Shown here in pieces: positions 26,902-36,546 of a DNA stretch of 64,000 bases. Each line of letters opens with the position of its first letter. Position 1 is the first letter of the stretch. The DNA comes from Cellulomonas sp. JZ18 (GTDB lineage: Bacteria > Actinomycetota > Actinomycetes > Actinomycetales > Cellulomonadaceae), in the NCBI RefSeq assembly GCF_009720485.1, contig NZ_CP045245.1, positions 372,001 through 436,000 of the forward strand, read 5' to 3'. A program made the position numbers and the translations under genes. Below the pieces are notes generated by a model, which ran no database searches, was not told the DNA's origin, and saw nothing but the letters and a program-made list of their open reading frames with translations.

Positions 26902-28252
26902 ACCCGGTGCTCGCGCTCGCGCCGCGCCTGCAGCGCGCCGGCGGCCACGACGGGCGCACGACGACGCTGCTCGCGGTCACCGCGTTCGGGGTCGCGACCG
27001 CGCTGGCGCTGAGCGTCCTCGGTGGGCTGATCGGCTTCGTCGAGCGCGCGGCCCACCCGGCCGACGCCTACCAGCGCGAGTACGGCTCGTTCTACGTCAC
27101 GCTCGCGGTGACGGCCGCGATCCTCCTGCTCGTGCCGGTCGTCACGCTCGCCGGCGCGGCCGCACGGCTCGGCGTCTCGCGCCGCGACGCGCGCCTGGCG
27201 AGCCTGCGCCTGCTCGGCGCGACGCCGCGCGAGGTCGTCGGCCTCACCGTCGTCGAGACCGCCCTGCAGGGGCTGGCCGGCGCGGTGGCGGGGTCGGCGC
27301 TGTACGGCGTGCTGCTGCTCGTGTGGTCGCGCATCCCGTTCCAGGGGCAGGCGTTCACGGTGGGCGACCTGTGGGTCGGCGTGCCGGCGCTGCTGCTCAC
27401 GTGGCTGGCGGTGCCGCTCGTCGCCGCCCTGAGCGGCATGGTGTCGCTGCGCCGGGTCGTCGTCTCGCCGCTCGGCGTGGCGCAGCGGGTGCAGCGCCCG
27501 GGCATGAAGGTCGTCCGGCTGCTGGTCGCGCTCGTCGGGCTCGGGGTGTTCATGACGCTGTCCGCGCTGGGCGGCGCGCTGGGGGCCGCGCTCGTCGCGT
27601 TCCTGCTGGGTGGGCTGCTCGTGGCGTTCGCGACGATGAACGCGGTGGGGCCGTGGCTCGTCGGGCGGATCGGTCGCATCCAGCTCAAGCGGGCGCGGAC
27701 GCCGGCCCAGCTGCTCGCCGCGCGGCGCCTGCTCGACGACCCGCGTGCGGTGTGGCGGGTCGTCGGGGCCTCGGCCTGGCGTCGTTCGTCGCCGGGTGCC
27801 TCGCGGTCGTGCCGGTCATCACCGCGGGGGCGGGCGACGACCCGGAGATCGTCATGCAGATGCGCGACGTCCTCACGGGCGCGCTGCTGACGCTCGGCAT
27901 CGCGTTCCTGCTCGCGGCCGCGTCCGCCGGCATCGCGCAGGCCGCGCAGGTCCTCGACCGCCGGCGCGAGTACGCGCTGGCCACGCTCGCGGGCGTGCCG
28001 GCCGAGCTCTTCGACCAGGTGCGGCGGCGCGAGGTCCTGGTGCCCGTGGTGTACGTCTCGGCGGGGTCGGCGCTCGCCGCGCTCGTCATGTTCTTCCCGC
28101 TGTTCGGCTACGCCGCGGTCACCGCGCCGCAGGGGCTGCTGCTCCTGCTGGGCAGCCTGACCGTGGGCTCGGCGCTCGTGCTGGGCGCGACCGAGTCGGC
28201 GCGGCCGCTGCTGCGACGCGTGCTGGCCGACACGGTGGTGCGCGCCGACTGA
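26898..28252 (+). CDS. FtsX/MacB-like ABC transporter permease (apparent frameshift)
   Basis: About 451 aa from GTG 26898. It has two FtsX-type halves, each with an extracellular loop and about four helices; LGVSRRDARLASLRLLGATP and DRRREYALATLAGVPAEL are the paired coupling motifs. The frame breaks at ~27770, where TCGG should be TCGGG, giving VVGASGLASFVAGC; the span is 1355 nt, one short of 452 codons. It forms a mechanotransmission-type exporter with the upstream ATPase. Confidence 0.88.
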
Positions 28253-28719
28253 TCCGCCGTGCCGGGCGCGGAGGGCGTCCGGAGCGGGGCCGCGGGCGCA
28301 GGGCGCCCGCCGGCCGACGCGGTGCCGCGGGCGCGGAGGGGCGCCCGCGGCACCGGCACGGACGGGTGCGGGTGCGGACGGGGTGCCGGCGTCGGACGCG
28401 GACGCGCCCGACCCCAGGGCGCGAGCGGCGTGCCCGCGCCGCCGTCCGCCGTCCGCTGCGCCGGGTCGCCGTCCGGACCCGTCCCGGTGGGTGGGACGGG
28501 CCTGTGGTGACCCCGTGATCGCGCGCGTGAAGCCCGTCCCGGGGCCGCGGATCACGGGGTCGACGGGCCGCTCGTCCCGCTGTGTGGACACGACCCGTCG
28601 CCGCGTCCCCCGGCGTCCTGAGGCGGCCGGGGGCCGTCACGGTCGTCCCGGACGCAGCCGCCCACGGGCGTGACGTCGGCGCTTGTCGCCGTGTGGGTGG
28701 CGGCACGTAGGGTCAGCGC
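28253..28719. other. Intergenic region between the ABC permease and dnaX, with inverted repeat
   Basis: This 467-bp stretch contains no gene I can support. A perfect 12-bp inverted repeat (GACCCCGTGATC at 28509-28520, GATCACGGGGTC at 28550-28561) has a 29-nt spacer, possibly a terminator or protein site. The last 40 bp hold the dnaX promoter. The first 250 bp are GC-rich repeats of GGGCGC-like words. Confidence 0.5.
28708..28713 (+). promoter_or_regulatory. -10 box of leaderless dnaX
   Basis: TAGGGT at 28708-28713 ends 6 bp before the GTG start of dnaX, so transcription likely starts at the G of GTG. TTGTCG at 28683-28688 is a -35 candidate, though the 19-bp spacer is long. Confidence 0.6.
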
Positions 28720-31622
28720 GTGACGACAGCCCTGTACCGGCGCTACCGGCCCGAGTCCTTCGCCGAGGTCATCGGGCAGGACCACGTCACCGCACCGCTG
28801 CGGCAGGCGCTGCGCTCCGGGCAGACCAACCACGCCTACCTGTTCTCGGGCCCGCGCGGGTGCGGCAAGACGACGAGCGCGCGCATCCTCGCCCGCTGCC
28901 TCAACTGCGCGCAGGGCCCGACGGACACGCCGTGCGGCGTGTGCGAGTCGTGCGTCGAGCTGGCCCGCGGGGGCCCCGGCAGCCTCGACGTGGTCGAGAT
29001 CGACGCGGCCAGCCACGGCGGCGTCGACGACGCCCGCGAGCTGCGCGAGCGCGCGACGTTCGCCCCCGCGCGCGACCGGTACAAGATCTTCATCCTCGAC
29101 GAGGCGCACATGGTCTCGCCGCAGGGGTTCAACGCGCTGCTGAAGATCGTCGAGGAGCCGCCGCCGCACGTGAAGTTCGTGTTCGCGACGACGGAGCCGG
29201 ACAAGGTCATCGGCACCATCCGCTCCCGCACGCACCACTACCCGTTCCGGCTCATCCCGCCGGACGTGCTGGTGCCGTACCTCGAGCAGCTGTGCGCGAG
29301 CGAGGGCATCCGCGTCGGCGCGGGCGTGCTGCCGCTCGTGGTGCGGGCCGGGGGCGGGTCCGCGCGCGACACGCTCTCGGTGCTCGACCAGCTCATCGCC
29401 GGTGCGGGGGACGAGGGCCTGGAGTACGAGGGCGCGGTGGCGCTGCTCGGCTACACGCACTCGTCGCTGCTGGACGACCTCGTCGAGGCGGTCGCGGCCC
29501 GCGACGGCGCGTCGGCCTTCCGGGTGGTCGAGCGCGTCATCGCCACCGGCCACGAGCCGCGTCGGTTCGTCGAGGACCTGCTCGAGCGGCTGCGCGACCT
29601 CATCGTCATCGCCGCCTCCGGTGAGGCCGCGTCCGCGGTGCTGCGCGACCTGCCGCCCGACCAGATGGAGCGCATGCGGGCCCAGGCGGCGCACCTGGGG
29701 ATGTCCGAGCTCTCGCGGTCCGCCGACCTCGCGAACAGCGCACTCACCGAAATGGTCGGGGCCACGTCGCCGCGCCTGCACCTCGAGCTGCTCATGGCGC
29801 GCCTGCTGCTGCCCGCGACCGACGACTCGCGCGCCGGGCTGGGTGCGCGGATCGACCGGCTGGAGCGCGGGCTCGTGCCGCCGGGAGCGGTCGCGCCGGC
29901 AGCGGCTGCTTCGGCTGCTCCTGCGCCGGCAGCCGTCGCGCCGGTGTCTGGTGCGGCGGTGCCTGGTGCGACGCGGCAGGCTGCGGCGGTGCCGGGTGCG
30001 TCGGTGCCGGGTGCGTCGGCGTCCGGTTCGGGGGCGGGGCGCACGGGTGCCGCGACGACGTCCTCGGGTGCGCCCGCGAGCGCGATGGCGGAGGGTACGG
30101 CGCGTGCGGCGGCGGAGCAGGCATCGGCGGTCCGCCCGTCGTCGCCGGCCGGTCACGCCGAGGTGGCCGCCGCCGACGTCCCTGCCGACGGCCGACGCGA
30201 CGCCGCCACGCACGCCGCGGACGCGCCCGCGCGCGGCACCGACGCCGCTCGCGCCGACGGCGCCGCCGGTGACGAGACCGCGATCGTGCAGCGTGCGACC
30301 CCCGGACCGGTGCAGGAGCACGGGGTCGCGCGTCCGACCGGGGACGGCCAGGAGCATGTGGCGCAGAAGCCACCGAACGGCGCCGGTGCGCCGGTGCGTT
30401 CGTCCGAGGGTGCCGCGTCCGCACCGGCCGGGAGGGCGACCGAGGCGTCCGCCGTGCCCGCCTCGGGGCCGGCGTCCGCCGCCCCTGCCCCTGCCCCTGC
30501 GGCTGCCGGGTCCCCTGCGCCTGCCGGGTCCCCTGCCGCTGCCGCGTCCGCTGCTCCTGCTCCTGCTCCTGCCGCCGACGCGCCCGCACCCGGTGCGACC
30601 GCCGTCGCGGCGGACACCGAGATGCTGCGCCGGCGCTGGCCCGACGTCCTGACGACGCTGCGCCGCCTGCGCCTGCCCTCGTGGGCCCTGGTCAACCAGC
30701 ACGCGCAGGTGCTGGAGCTGGACGCGACGACGCTGCGCCTGGGCTTCCTGCAGCCGGGGCTGGTGACCACGTTCCGCAACAGCGGGCACGGCGAGGTCGT
30801 CGGGCGCGCCCTGCACGAGACGCTCGGCGTGGGCGTGCGGGTCGAGGCCGTGCTGCACGAGCCCGGCGCCGCGCCCGCGCAGCCGGCGGCGACGGCGTCG
30901 CCGGCGGTGCCCGAGGTGCCGGCGGTCATCTCGCGCGAGCGCGCGGCGGCCTCCTGGGACCTGCCCGCCACCTCACCCGCTACCCCGCCCGCCACGCCGC
31001 CCGCCTCGCCGGGCGGCCCGTCGGGGCCCACCCGCCCGGCCCCGCCGGAGAGGGGCACGGCGAGGCCGGGCCGCGACCGGCGAGCGGCCAGGCGGCCGGT
31101 GACGCACCGCAGCGACCGGCACCCGTACCGGCGACCAGCCCCCGTCCGGCAGGGCCGGCCGCGCCCTCCGGCGCGGCCGGTGCGGGGCCGACCGGCACCG
31201 ACGCGCCCGCCCCGGTGGCCGGGCCGGACGACGACATCCCGCCCGGCGAGGAGCCGGAGGACCCCTGGGCGACGCCGCCGGACGACGGCCGCACGCGCTC
31301 CGCGGGACGCGCCCCGGGTCGTCCCTCTGCCGAGGCACAGGCGCCCCCCGCGGCCCACGCCCGCCCGGCAACGCCGGCCGCACCGGCCGCTCCTGCCGCA
31401 CCGGCCGCTCCCGGCGCGCCGGGCGGTGCCCCGGCGTCGGCACGCGAGCGCGGCATGGCCGCCGCCCGCGCGGCCCAGAGCCAGGTCCGCGCGGCGGAGC
31501 CCGACGAGCCGAGCCCCGACGACCCGACCATCGCGTCCTCCGGGCTCGTCGGTGCGCCCCTCGTCATGCAGGTGCTGGGCGGGCGGGTCATCGACGAGCA
31601 GGTCGAGGGCGAGGGCCTGTGA
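28720..31622 (+). CDS. dnaX: DNA polymerase III subunits gamma/tau (apparent frameshift)
   Basis: About 967 aa from GTG 28720. This is the clamp-loader ATPase of the replisome. Walker A is GPRGCGKTTSARIL (~residues 45-58), a Cys4 zinc site CLNC...CGVCESC follows, Walker B is FILDEAHM and sensor 1 is VFATTEPDKV. Residues ~390-620 are a very long Ala/Pro-rich tau linker, then a conserved block (LRRRWPDVLTTLRRLRLPSW). The frame shifts at ~31030-31075 by one missing base; the restored tail ends PLVMQVLGGRVIDEQVEGEG at 31622. The lesion is in a GC run near the 3' end and is not a gamma/tau programmed slippery site. Confidence 0.95.
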
Positions 31623-31677
31623 CGTGGTCCGGCGGCCGGCCCCGGCGAGGGCCGGCCGCCGGACGCCCAGCGCGTCG

Positions 31678-32055
31678 TCACACCCACTGCACGAGCTGCC
31701 ACACGATCCCGTTGGGGTCGACGAACTGGCAGTACCGCTCGCCCCAGGGCTCGGTCTCGGGCGGCGTGACCACCTGCGCACCCGCGTCCCGGATGCGTGC
31801 GAACTCGGCGTCGAGGTCCTCGACGACGAGCGCCAGCAGCAGGCCCTGCCCCGCGGGGCCGGCGTGCGAGGCGGGGCGGAACGAGGCCAGCCCGGTCCGC
31901 AGCAGCGCGATGTGCGCGTGCGCGTCGGGGTGCTCGATCGCGACGAACCCGTCGGCGGACGTGCCACGCACGAAGCCGAGGTGCTCGGTGGCGAAGCGGG
32001 CGGACGCCTCCACGTCCGCGACGTTGAGGGACACGGCCATGGCGGTGCTGTGCAC
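31678..32055 (-). CDS. VOC family (glyoxalase-like) protein
   Basis: 125 aa from GTG 32055 (GGGAGG 4-5 bp upstream); ATG 32040 would give 120 aa. The fold is a paired beta-alpha-beta-beta-beta: LNVADVEASARFATEHLGF at the start and YCQFVDPNGIVWQLVQW at the end, with a possible metal Glu/Gln set typical of VOC proteins. It is likely a small-molecule binding or detoxifying enzyme. The promoter is shared divergently with a TetR regulator, suggesting TetR controls it. Confidence 0.88.
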   Translation of the reverse strand: MHSTAMAVSLNVADVEASARFATEHLGFVRGTSADGFVAIEHPDAHAHIALLRTGLASFRPASHAGPAGQGLLLALVVEDLDAEFARIRDAGAQVVTPPETEPWGERYCQFVDPNGIVWQLVQWV

Positions 32056-32079
32056 GGGACCTCCCGAGGTCGTAGAACT

Positions 32080-32097
32080 ACGTACGCTGTACAACGT
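32080..32097. promoter_or_regulatory. Candidate TetR operator between VOC and TetR genes
   Basis: ACGTACGCTGTACAACGT spans 32080-32097, with GTAC-N3-GTAC at 32082-32092 and ACGT at both outer ends. It lies between the two divergent starts, where a TetR repressor would be expected to bind. It is imperfectly symmetric, so this is inference. Confidence 0.45.
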
Positions 32098-32133
32098 TTC
32101 TGGTGCACGGATGTTCCCCACGCCGGGGGTGAG

Positions 32134-32859
32134 ATGGCCCGGGAGCTGATCGACCTGCTCTGGCGGGACCACCCCGACGCCCCGCAGGGCGGTTCGCGGG
32201 GCCCGCGCGCGCGGGTCACGACCACCGAGGCGGTCGCGGCCGCCGTCGCGCTCGCGGACGCCGAGGGGCTCGCCGCGGTGACGGTGCGCCGCCTCGCGGC
32301 GGACCTCGGGGTCTCCGCGATGGCGCTCTACACCCACGTCGGCAGCCGCGACGACCTGCTCGTCCTCATGGCCGACGCCGTCCACGCCGGCGCGGCCCGC
32401 CCGCCGCACACCGACGACGACTGGCGCGCCCGCGTCCGGGCCGTCGCCGACGCGAACCTCGCGCTGCTCACCGACCACGCCTGGCTGCTCGACGTGACCG
32501 ACCAGCGCACCGCGCTCGGACCCGGCACCATCGCGAAGTACGACCACGAGCTGCACGCGCTCGACCCGCTCGCCCTGACCGACGTCGACCGGGACGCCGC
32601 CCTGACGTTCGTCCTCGACTTCGTCCGCGGCGCCGCGCGCGCCCGCAGGCCCGACCCGCACGGCGCCGCCATGGCCGCGGACTGGGACACGTGGGGGCCG
32701 CGCCTGGCGGGGTACCTGGGCGACGCGCACCCGCTGGCGCAGCGCGTCGGGGCGGCCGCCGGCGCGGAGCAGGGCGCCGCGTACAGCGCGGACCACGCCT
32801 GGCAGTTCGGGCTCGAGCGCGTCCTCGACGCGCTCGCGTCCCTCGCACCCGGTCGCTGA
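32134..32859 (+). CDS. TetR family transcriptional regulator
   Basis: 241 aa from ATG 32134 with GGGGGTGAG upstream. Helix-turn-helix: VTVRRLAADLGVSAMALYTHVGSR (residues ~50-73) with YTHV, as in TetR-class repressors of the tetracycline-repressor C-terminal type. The C-terminal ligand domain includes the LALTDVDRDAALTFVLDFVR helix. It is transcribed divergently from the VOC gene and probably represses it and itself. Confidence 0.92.
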   Translation: MARELIDLLWRDHPDAPQGGSRGPRARVTTTEAVAAAVALADAEGLAAVTVRRLAADLGVSAMALYTHVGSRDDLLVLMADAVHAGAARPPHTDDDWRARVRAVADANLALLTDHAWLLDVTDQRTALGPGTIAKYDHELHALDPLALTDVDRDAALTFVLDFVRGAARARRPDPHGAAMAADWDTWGPRLAGYLGDAHPLAQRVGAAAGAEQGAAYSADHAWQFGLERVLDALASLAPGR

Positions 32860-33022
32860 CGCCGGACCGAGGACGCGGACGGCCGCCTCCGGGGCCCTGC
32901 CCCGCGGGTGCGCGACGGCGTGGTCGAGCACGTCGTCGACCCGTCCTCCCGGCGACCACGCGCGCCGATGACGTCCTCGACCGGCTCCGGCCCCGCCGAC
33001 CGACGGCGGCCCGCCGAGCGCC

Positions 33023-33028
33023 TAGGCT
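33023..33028 (+). promoter_or_regulatory. -10 box of leaderless recR
   Basis: TAGGCT at 33023-33028 ends 6 bp before the recR GTG. It is identical to the -10 of the SRP RNA. The spacing implies a leaderless transcript and supports the chosen start. Confidence 0.6.
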
Positions 33029-33034
33029 GGCGGT

Positions 33035-33634
33035 GTGTACGAGGGCGCGATCCAGGACCTGGTCGACGAGCTCGGGCGGCTGCCCGGCGTCGGTCCCAAG
33101 AGCGCCCAGCGCATCGCGTTCCACATCCTCGCCGCGGACCCGGCGGACGTGCGCCGCCTCGCCGACGCGCTGACCGAGGTCAAGGCGCGCGTGCAGTTCT
33201 GCGAGGTCTGCGGCAACGTCGCGCAGGAGCCGCAGTGCCGCATCTGCCGCGACCCGCGCCGGTCGCCCGCGGTGATCTGCGTGGTCGAGGAGCCCAAGGA
33301 CGTCGTCGCGATCGAGCGCACGCGCGAGTTCCGCGGGCGGTACCACGTGCTCGGCGGCGCCATCAACCCGATCGCGGGCGTCGGCCCGGACGACCTGCGG
33401 ATCGCCCAGCTCATGGCGCGCCTCGCGGACGGCACCGTCACCGAGGTCATCCTCGCCACCGACCCGAACGTCGAGGGCGAGGCCACCGCCACGTACCTGG
33501 CACGGCTGCTCGTGCCGATGGGACTGACGGTGAGCCGCCTGGCGTCGGGCCTGCCCGTCGGCGGCGACCTGGAGTACGCGGACGAGGTGACGCTCGGCCG
33601 CGCGTTCGAGGGCCGGCGGCGGCTCAGCGCGTGA
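33035..33634 (+). CDS. recR: Recombination protein RecR
   Basis: 199 aa, the standard length, from GTG 33035. An N-terminal helix-hairpin-helix ([20 protein letters not shown]) is followed by a Cys4 zinc finger (FCEVCGNV...CRICRD, residues ~57-72) and a Toprim domain ([11 protein letters not shown]). A Walker-like C-terminal [16 protein letters not shown] follows. It works with RecO/RecF in gap repair. It follows dnaX with VOC/TetR inserted between them; the usual ybaB gene between dnaX and recR is not present here. Confidence 0.97.
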   Translation: MYEGAIQDLVDELGRLPGVGPKSAQRIAFHILAADPADVRRLADALTEVKARVQFCEVCGNVAQEPQCRICRDPRRSPAVICVVEEPKDVVAIERTREFRGRYHVLGGAINPIAGVGPDDLRIAQLMARLADGTVTEVILATDPNVEGEATATYLARLLVPMGLTVSRLASGLPVGGDLEYADEVTLGRAFEGRRRLSA

Positions 33635-33678
33635 CGACGGCGCCGCGGAAGGCGCGGCGCGGACCCGAGGGGGACGAG

Positions 33679-34287
33679 ATGAGCGACGACGTCCGGGCGG
33701 CGGCGGCACCCGCCGACGACGAGCGGCCCCTGGCGGCCGCGGACCTGCGCGAGATCGGGGACGCGGTCGCGACGGAGGCGCGCAGCTTCCTGGCGACGGT
33801 GACGGAGGTCGCGGCCGGCTCGGCGCCCGAGGCGTCGATGCCGCTGCTGCTGCTCGCGGTCTCCGACCTGCTCGCCGCGGGGGCGCGGCTCGGCGCGACC
33901 ACCGACGTCGTGCCGCCGTCCCGGTTCGAGCCCGACGTGGGCCCCGACGCGGACCTCGAGCCGCTGCGCGCGAACCTGGCGAACCTGTTCGACGGCATCG
34001 ACGACTACGTCGAGGTCGTCGACCCGATCCTCGGCCCCGAGATCGAGGAGTCGACGATCTCGGGCGACCTCGTCGCGATCGTCGGGGCCCTCACGCAGGG
34101 CCTCGCGCACCACGACCGCGGGCACGTGCTCGAGGCGCTGTGGTGGTGGCAGTTCAGCTACCTGTCCGACTGGGGCGAGCGTGCGGCGAGCACGCTGCGC
34201 GCGCTGCAGACGATCCTCGCCCACGTCCGGCTGGACGTGGACGACGACGTCGCCGCCGAGGCGGAGTACGACGCCCTGCAGCCCTGA
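33679..34287 (+). CDS. DUF5063 domain protein
   Basis: 202 aa from ATG 33679, 44 bp after recR, so probably in the same transcript. It is acidic and all-helical by appearance. The LRANLANLFDGIDDYVEVVDP segment and HVLEALWWWQFSYLSDWGERA match DUF5063 proteins, which commonly follow recR in actinobacteria. Function is unknown; conservation next to recR suggests a DNA-repair or replication accessory role, which is inference. Confidence 0.85.
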   Translation: MSDDVRAAAAPADDERPLAAADLREIGDAVATEARSFLATVTEVAAGSAPEASMPLLLLAVSDLLAAGARLGATTDVVPPSRFEPDVGPDADLEPLRANLANLFDGIDDYVEVVDPILGPEIEESTISGDLVAIVGALTQGLAHHDRGHVLEALWWWQFSYLSDWGERAASTLRALQTILAHVRLDVDDDVAAEAEYDALQP

Positions 34288-34295
34288 CTGCCGGC

Positions 34296-35465
34296 TCAGG
34301 CGACGCGCGTGCCGCGCGGCAGCGTGCGCTGCGGGATGCGCAGGCGCCGGACGGCGACGACGAACCCCACGACGCCGAGCATCAGGTTCACGGCGAGGCC
34401 GTACGGCCACACGGCGCCGGCGCGCTCCCGCTCGGGCCCGAACGCGCCGGGCGACGCGTCCTCGGTCCAGCACTCCTGCAGCACGTCGGCCGGCCCGCCG
34501 CGCAGGAACCGGACGTCCTCGCTGACCGTCCCCAGCGGGTCCAGCCGCCCGGCGCCGGCGGCCTGCTCCGCGCCGCCGGGCGACGTGCCGGCGGCGTCCG
34601 CGACGACGACGAACGGGTTGAGCGCGAGCAGCCACCACGTCCGCTCGGTGTGGGTCACGGCGCGCTCGGCGGTGTAGGTCGTGCACTGCGCGCTCGTGGG
34701 GTGCCCGTCCGCGAGGTCGTCCACGTCGAGCTGCCCCCACTGGTCGGGGTCGAACCCGCGCACCGTCACCTCCTCGGTCGTCGTGACGGCCGGCAGCGCG
34801 ATGCCGAAGAACACCGGGGTGAACACCGCGAGGCCGGCGACCGTGAGGAACGTGAGGACGGTCGACCCCGCGGGGCGCGCGGCGACGGTCGACCAGCCGA
34901 GGCCGACGCCGCACACCGCCACGAGCAGCAGCGCGACGACCAGCAGCACCCGGGGGAGCGCGGCGACCGGCACGTCGCCCAGCGCCAGCGCGACGAGCAG
35001 GAACGGCACGCTCGCGACGAGGAACGCGAGCGCCGCGGACCACGCCGCGAGCAGCTTGCCGAGCGCGATCTCCGCCGGCGAGAGCAGCGTGACCTGCAGC
35101 GTGGCGAGCGTGCCGGCGGCGCGGTCCCCGTTGACGGCCGTCGACGTCAGCGTCGGCGTCACCAGCAGCCCGAGCCCCAGCACCAGCACGGTCACGATCG
35201 AGAACAGCAGCGGGCCGCGCGAGACGGGGTCGGTCCCGGTGCGGTTGACGGTCGCGAGCGCACCCGACGACAGCAGCGTGATCGCCCCCACGACGACGAC
35301 CCACACGAGGAGCGCCGTCTTCCACCGCGACGAGCGCACGCGCTGACGCAGCTCGAGCGCCGCCACGGTCCGCACGCCGTACCACGTCAGCGACCACGTG
35401 CCGCCGCCCGTGCCGCCCCGTCCGGCCGTCCTCACGTCCTGCACCTGCGTGCTCACGCCGGTCAC
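34296..35465 (-). CDS. ABC-2 type transporter permease
   Basis: 389 aa from GTG 35465, which overlaps the ATPase stop by 4 bp (GTGA). About six membrane helices, with LELRQRVRSSRWKTALLVWV at the N-terminus and the conserved LLSPAEIALGKLLAAW cytoplasmic/coupling motif. A large extracellular loop (residues ~250-345) contains two Cys (AQC, QEC) that could pair. It works with the ATPase encoded upstream. The substrate is unknown. Confidence 0.88.
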   Translation of the reverse strand: MTGVSTQVQDVRTAGRGGTGGGTWSLTWYGVRTVAALELRQRVRSSRWKTALLVWVVVVGAITLLSSGALATVNRTGTDPVSRGPLLFSIVTVLVLGLGLLVTPTLTSTAVNGDRAAGTLATLQVTLLSPAEIALGKLLAAWSAALAFLVASVPFLLVALALGDVPVAALPRVLLVVALLLVAVCGVGLGWSTVAARPAGSTVLTFLTVAGLAVFTPVFFGIALPAVTTTEEVTVRGFDPDQWGQLDVDDLADGHPTSAQCTTYTAERAVTHTERTWWLLALNPFVVVADAAGTSPGGAEQAAGAGRLDPLGTVSEDVRFLRGGPADVLQECWTEDASPGAFGPERERAGAVWPYGLAVNLMLGVVGFVVAVRRLRIPQRTLPRGTRVA

Positions 35466-36424
35466 CGCCGTTCCTCGTCGAGGGCCAGGTAGGCCTGCTC
35501 CAGCGCGCCGCCCGCGGGCGCGACCTGCACCAGCGGCACGCCCGCGGCGACGGCGTCGCGCACGAGCGCCGCGGCGCCCGGGTCGCCGTCGACCTCGAGC
35601 AGCACGCCGCCGTCGTCGTCGGGCCGCCACGTGACGCGCGCGCCGTCGAGCCACGCGACGAGCGCCGCCCGGTCGAGCGCCCGCACGCGCCACGTGCGGC
35701 GGGCGGACGTCACGTCGTCGGCCAGGCGCCCGGCGACCGTGCGGCCACGGGAGAGGAACACGGCGTCGTCCGCCATCTCCTCGAGCTCGGACAGCACGTG
35801 GCTGGACACGAGGACGGTGCGGCCCTCGTCCGCGAGGCGGCGCAGCAGCACGCGCAGGTCGACGCGCGAGCGCGGGTCGAGGCCGCTGGCCGGCTCGTCG
35901 AGCAGCAGCACCTGCGGGTCGTGCACGAGCGCGCGCGCCAGGCCGAGCCGCTGCTTCTGCCCGCGCGAGAGGACGGCGGCGGGCCGGTCGGCGTACTCGG
36001 TGAGGTGCACGGTGGCGAGCAGCTCCTCGACGCGCAGCGCGATCGTGCCGCGCTCCACCCGGTACGCGTCGGCGAACGTCGTGAGCACCTCGCGCGCCGT
36101 CAGGGAGTCCCAGGTGCCGAACGCGTCGGGCATCCACCCCGTGCGCGCCCGCGCCGCGCGCGACTGCGTCACCGGGTCGGCACCGGCGACCCGGACCTCG
36201 CCCGCGTCGGGCACGAGCAGCCCGGCGAGCACGAGCAGGAGCGTCGTCTTGCCGGACCCGTTGGGCCCGACGAGCGCGGTCACCGCGCCTGCGCGGGCGA
36301 CGAGGTCGACGCCGTCGAGGGCCTGCACCGGGCCGAAGGCGCGGCGCAGGCCGCGGACCTCGATGCCGGGCGGCGGCGCGGACGGTCCGGCGGGACGGTC
36401 GGGGACGAGCAGGTCGTCGGGCAT
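35462..36424 (-). CDS. ABC transporter ATP-binding protein
   Basis: 320 aa from ATG 36424. Walker [13 protein letters not shown] (~residue 50), a Q-loop-equivalent [16 protein letters not shown] (Met in place of Gln, as in YhaQ/NatA-like groups), signature [16 protein letters not shown], Walker [13 protein letters not shown] and switch His SSHVL. The C-terminal regulatory region (~220-320) has beta strands as in CcmA/NatA-type ATPases. First gene of a two-gene exporter operon with a leaderless promoter. Confidence 0.93.
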   Translation of the reverse strand: MPDDLLVPDRPAGPSAPPPGIEVRGLRRAFGPVQALDGVDLVARAGAVTALVGPNGSGKTTLLLVLAGLLVPDAGEVRVAGADPVTQSRAARARTGWMPDAFGTWDSLTAREVLTTFADAYRVERGTIALRVEELLATVHLTEYADRPAAVLSRGQKQRLGLARALVHDPQVLLLDEPASGLDPRSRVDLRVLLRRLADEGRTVLVSSHVLSELEEMADDAVFLSRGRTVAGRLADDVTSARRTWRVRALDRAALVAWLDGARVTWRPDDDGGVLLEVDGDPGAAALVRDAVAAGVPLVQVAPAGGALEQAYLALDEERR

Positions 36425-36430
36425 GCAGCG

Positions 36431-36436
36431 AACCTA
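36431..36436 (-). promoter_or_regulatory. -10 box of the ABC-2 exporter operon
   Basis: The minus strand reads TAGGTT (36436-36431) ending 6 bp before the ATG at 36424. It is part of a perfect 10-bp palindrome AACCTAGGTT (36431-36440), which could also bind a regulator. Confidence 0.55.
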
Positions 36437-36546
36437 GGTTCGGACCACCGGGCGGCGGGTCCTCCTGCGGGTGGACGTGCCGACGCCCCGGTGCCGACCG
36501 TGGTCGCACCGGGCGTCCGCCGGCCGACGTCGCCGACCGTGGGACG

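Noticed and set aside
28720..31622. Programmed frameshift in dnaX making gamma and tau
   Set aside because: No A/T-rich slippery heptamer is present, and the shift is near the 3' end in a GC run. It fits the same one-base deletion pattern as 12 other genes.
32860..33034. A ybaB gene between dnaX and recR
   Set aside because: The region holds no frame with the YbaB pattern; VOC and TetR genes occupy the space instead.
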